From contig DQVI01000206.1 in assembly GCA_015661825.1 (NCBI GenBank), forward strand, positions 1-32,458: a stretch of 32,458 nucleotides of DNA, written 5' to 3'. Made by a program: the position numbers and the translations under genes. Of the stretch, positions 32,266 through 32,458 are shown one piece after another (positions within the stretch are counted from its first letter, which is position 1; every line of letters starts with the position of its first letter). Source of the stretch: Novosphingobium capsulatum. Lineage in GTDB: Bacteria; Pseudomonadota; Alphaproteobacteria; Sphingomonadales; Sphingomonadaceae. The notes below the pieces were generated by a model, which was given only the letters and a program-made list of their open reading frames with translations, ran no database searches and had not been told where the DNA came from.

Positions 32266-32458
32266 TCAGTGCAGTCTGGACAGCATGTGCGCGGTGACAA
32301 TCACCGCCGCGCAGGCCGCCAGCGCCAGCCAGGGCAGGATGCCGGCTTTGCGGACCATGCGGCCCTGTTCGTCGCGGGCATAGTCCTCGACCAGCGCGTG
32401 CGGGAACACGCCCTTGTCCTGGACATAGTGGCGATAGGCAAAGACCGGCACGATGAAC
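32266..32458 (-). CDS. C-terminal end of an unidentified membrane protein (5' part beyond window)
   Basis: The frame is open from the window edge to a TGA at 32268-32266, about 63 residues visible, read ...FIVPVFAYRHYVQD, then a charged stretch (VEDYARDEQGRMVRKAG) and a final membrane helix ILPWLALAACAAVIVTAHML before a short end. The preceding residues look like the end of another membrane helix. This would suit the last two helices of a multi-helix permease. The internal GTG at 32451 is unlikely to be the true start. I cannot name the family. It converges on the AI-2E-family gene across a terminator. Confidence 0.5.
   Translation of the reverse strand, partial: FIVPVFAYRHYVQDKGVFPHALVEDYARDEQGRMVRKAGILPWLALAACAAVIVTAHMLSRLH

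Overview
The window looks like an ordinary chromosomal stretch of a high-GC alphaproteobacterium, most likely a Sphingomonadales member of the Novosphingobium/Sphingomonas type. This is an inference. It rests on the strong GC bias at third codon positions, three large TonB-dependent receptors in 32 kb, the acpP-fabF-mltG block, an OxyR with the classical redox cysteines, an AspRS with the DHGG signature, and a dispersed repeat of the ATTCCCGC...GCGGGAAT kind. I see no rRNA, tRNA, insertion sequence, integrase, prophage gene or CRISPR array.

Positions 1-5300: a truncated TolC/CzcC-type outer-membrane lipoprotein (minus strand) faces, across a 312-base regulatory gap, a secreted YncE-like beta-propeller followed by a TonB-dependent receptor. 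The gap holds an exact-register 19-base direct repeat 90 bases apart. A 17-base-pair perfect hairpin closes the block. Positions 5300-9760: an isopenicillin-N-synthase-like Fe(II)/2-oxoglutarate oxygenase, an EVE-domain protein, a CsbD-like stress protein, a small membrane-anchored unknown, an LplT-like MFS protein and PgsA (both phospholipid-related, divergent). Positions 9760-12850: a REP-type inverted repeat pair, then the tightly packed minus-strand operon rnd-oxyR-yitT (TAA/ATG abutting, then an ATGA overlap). Positions 13040-17640: aspS, acpP, fabF and mltG, which are housekeeping translation, fatty-acid and peptidoglycan functions. Positions 17800-25700: a 2H phosphoesterase, two more TonB-dependent receptors, and between them an isolated COG5610-type HAD protein preceded by a 47-codon ORF with a very good ribosome binding site. 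Positions 25700-28770: the alanine catabolic unit alr-dadA (ATGA overlap) with a divergent Lrp/AsnC regulator (DadR-like). Alr interconverts L- and D-alanine, DadA oxidises D-alanine to pyruvate, and the regulator probably acts on the palindrome between them. Positions 28770-32458: a MASE1-PAS-GGDEF diguanylate cyclase, an AI-2E-family (PerM-like) transporter, and the 3' end of an unidentified membrane protein.

No clearly new multi-gene system is visible. The observations most worth checking are the yncE/TonB-receptor/TolC locus with its repeated operator-like motif, the three 33-base hairpin repeats after the Lrp gene that share a core with the REP pair 19 kb away, the rnd-oxyR-yitT operon, the 47-codon ORF at 21036, and the palindrome lying over a perfect -35 box in front of aspS.
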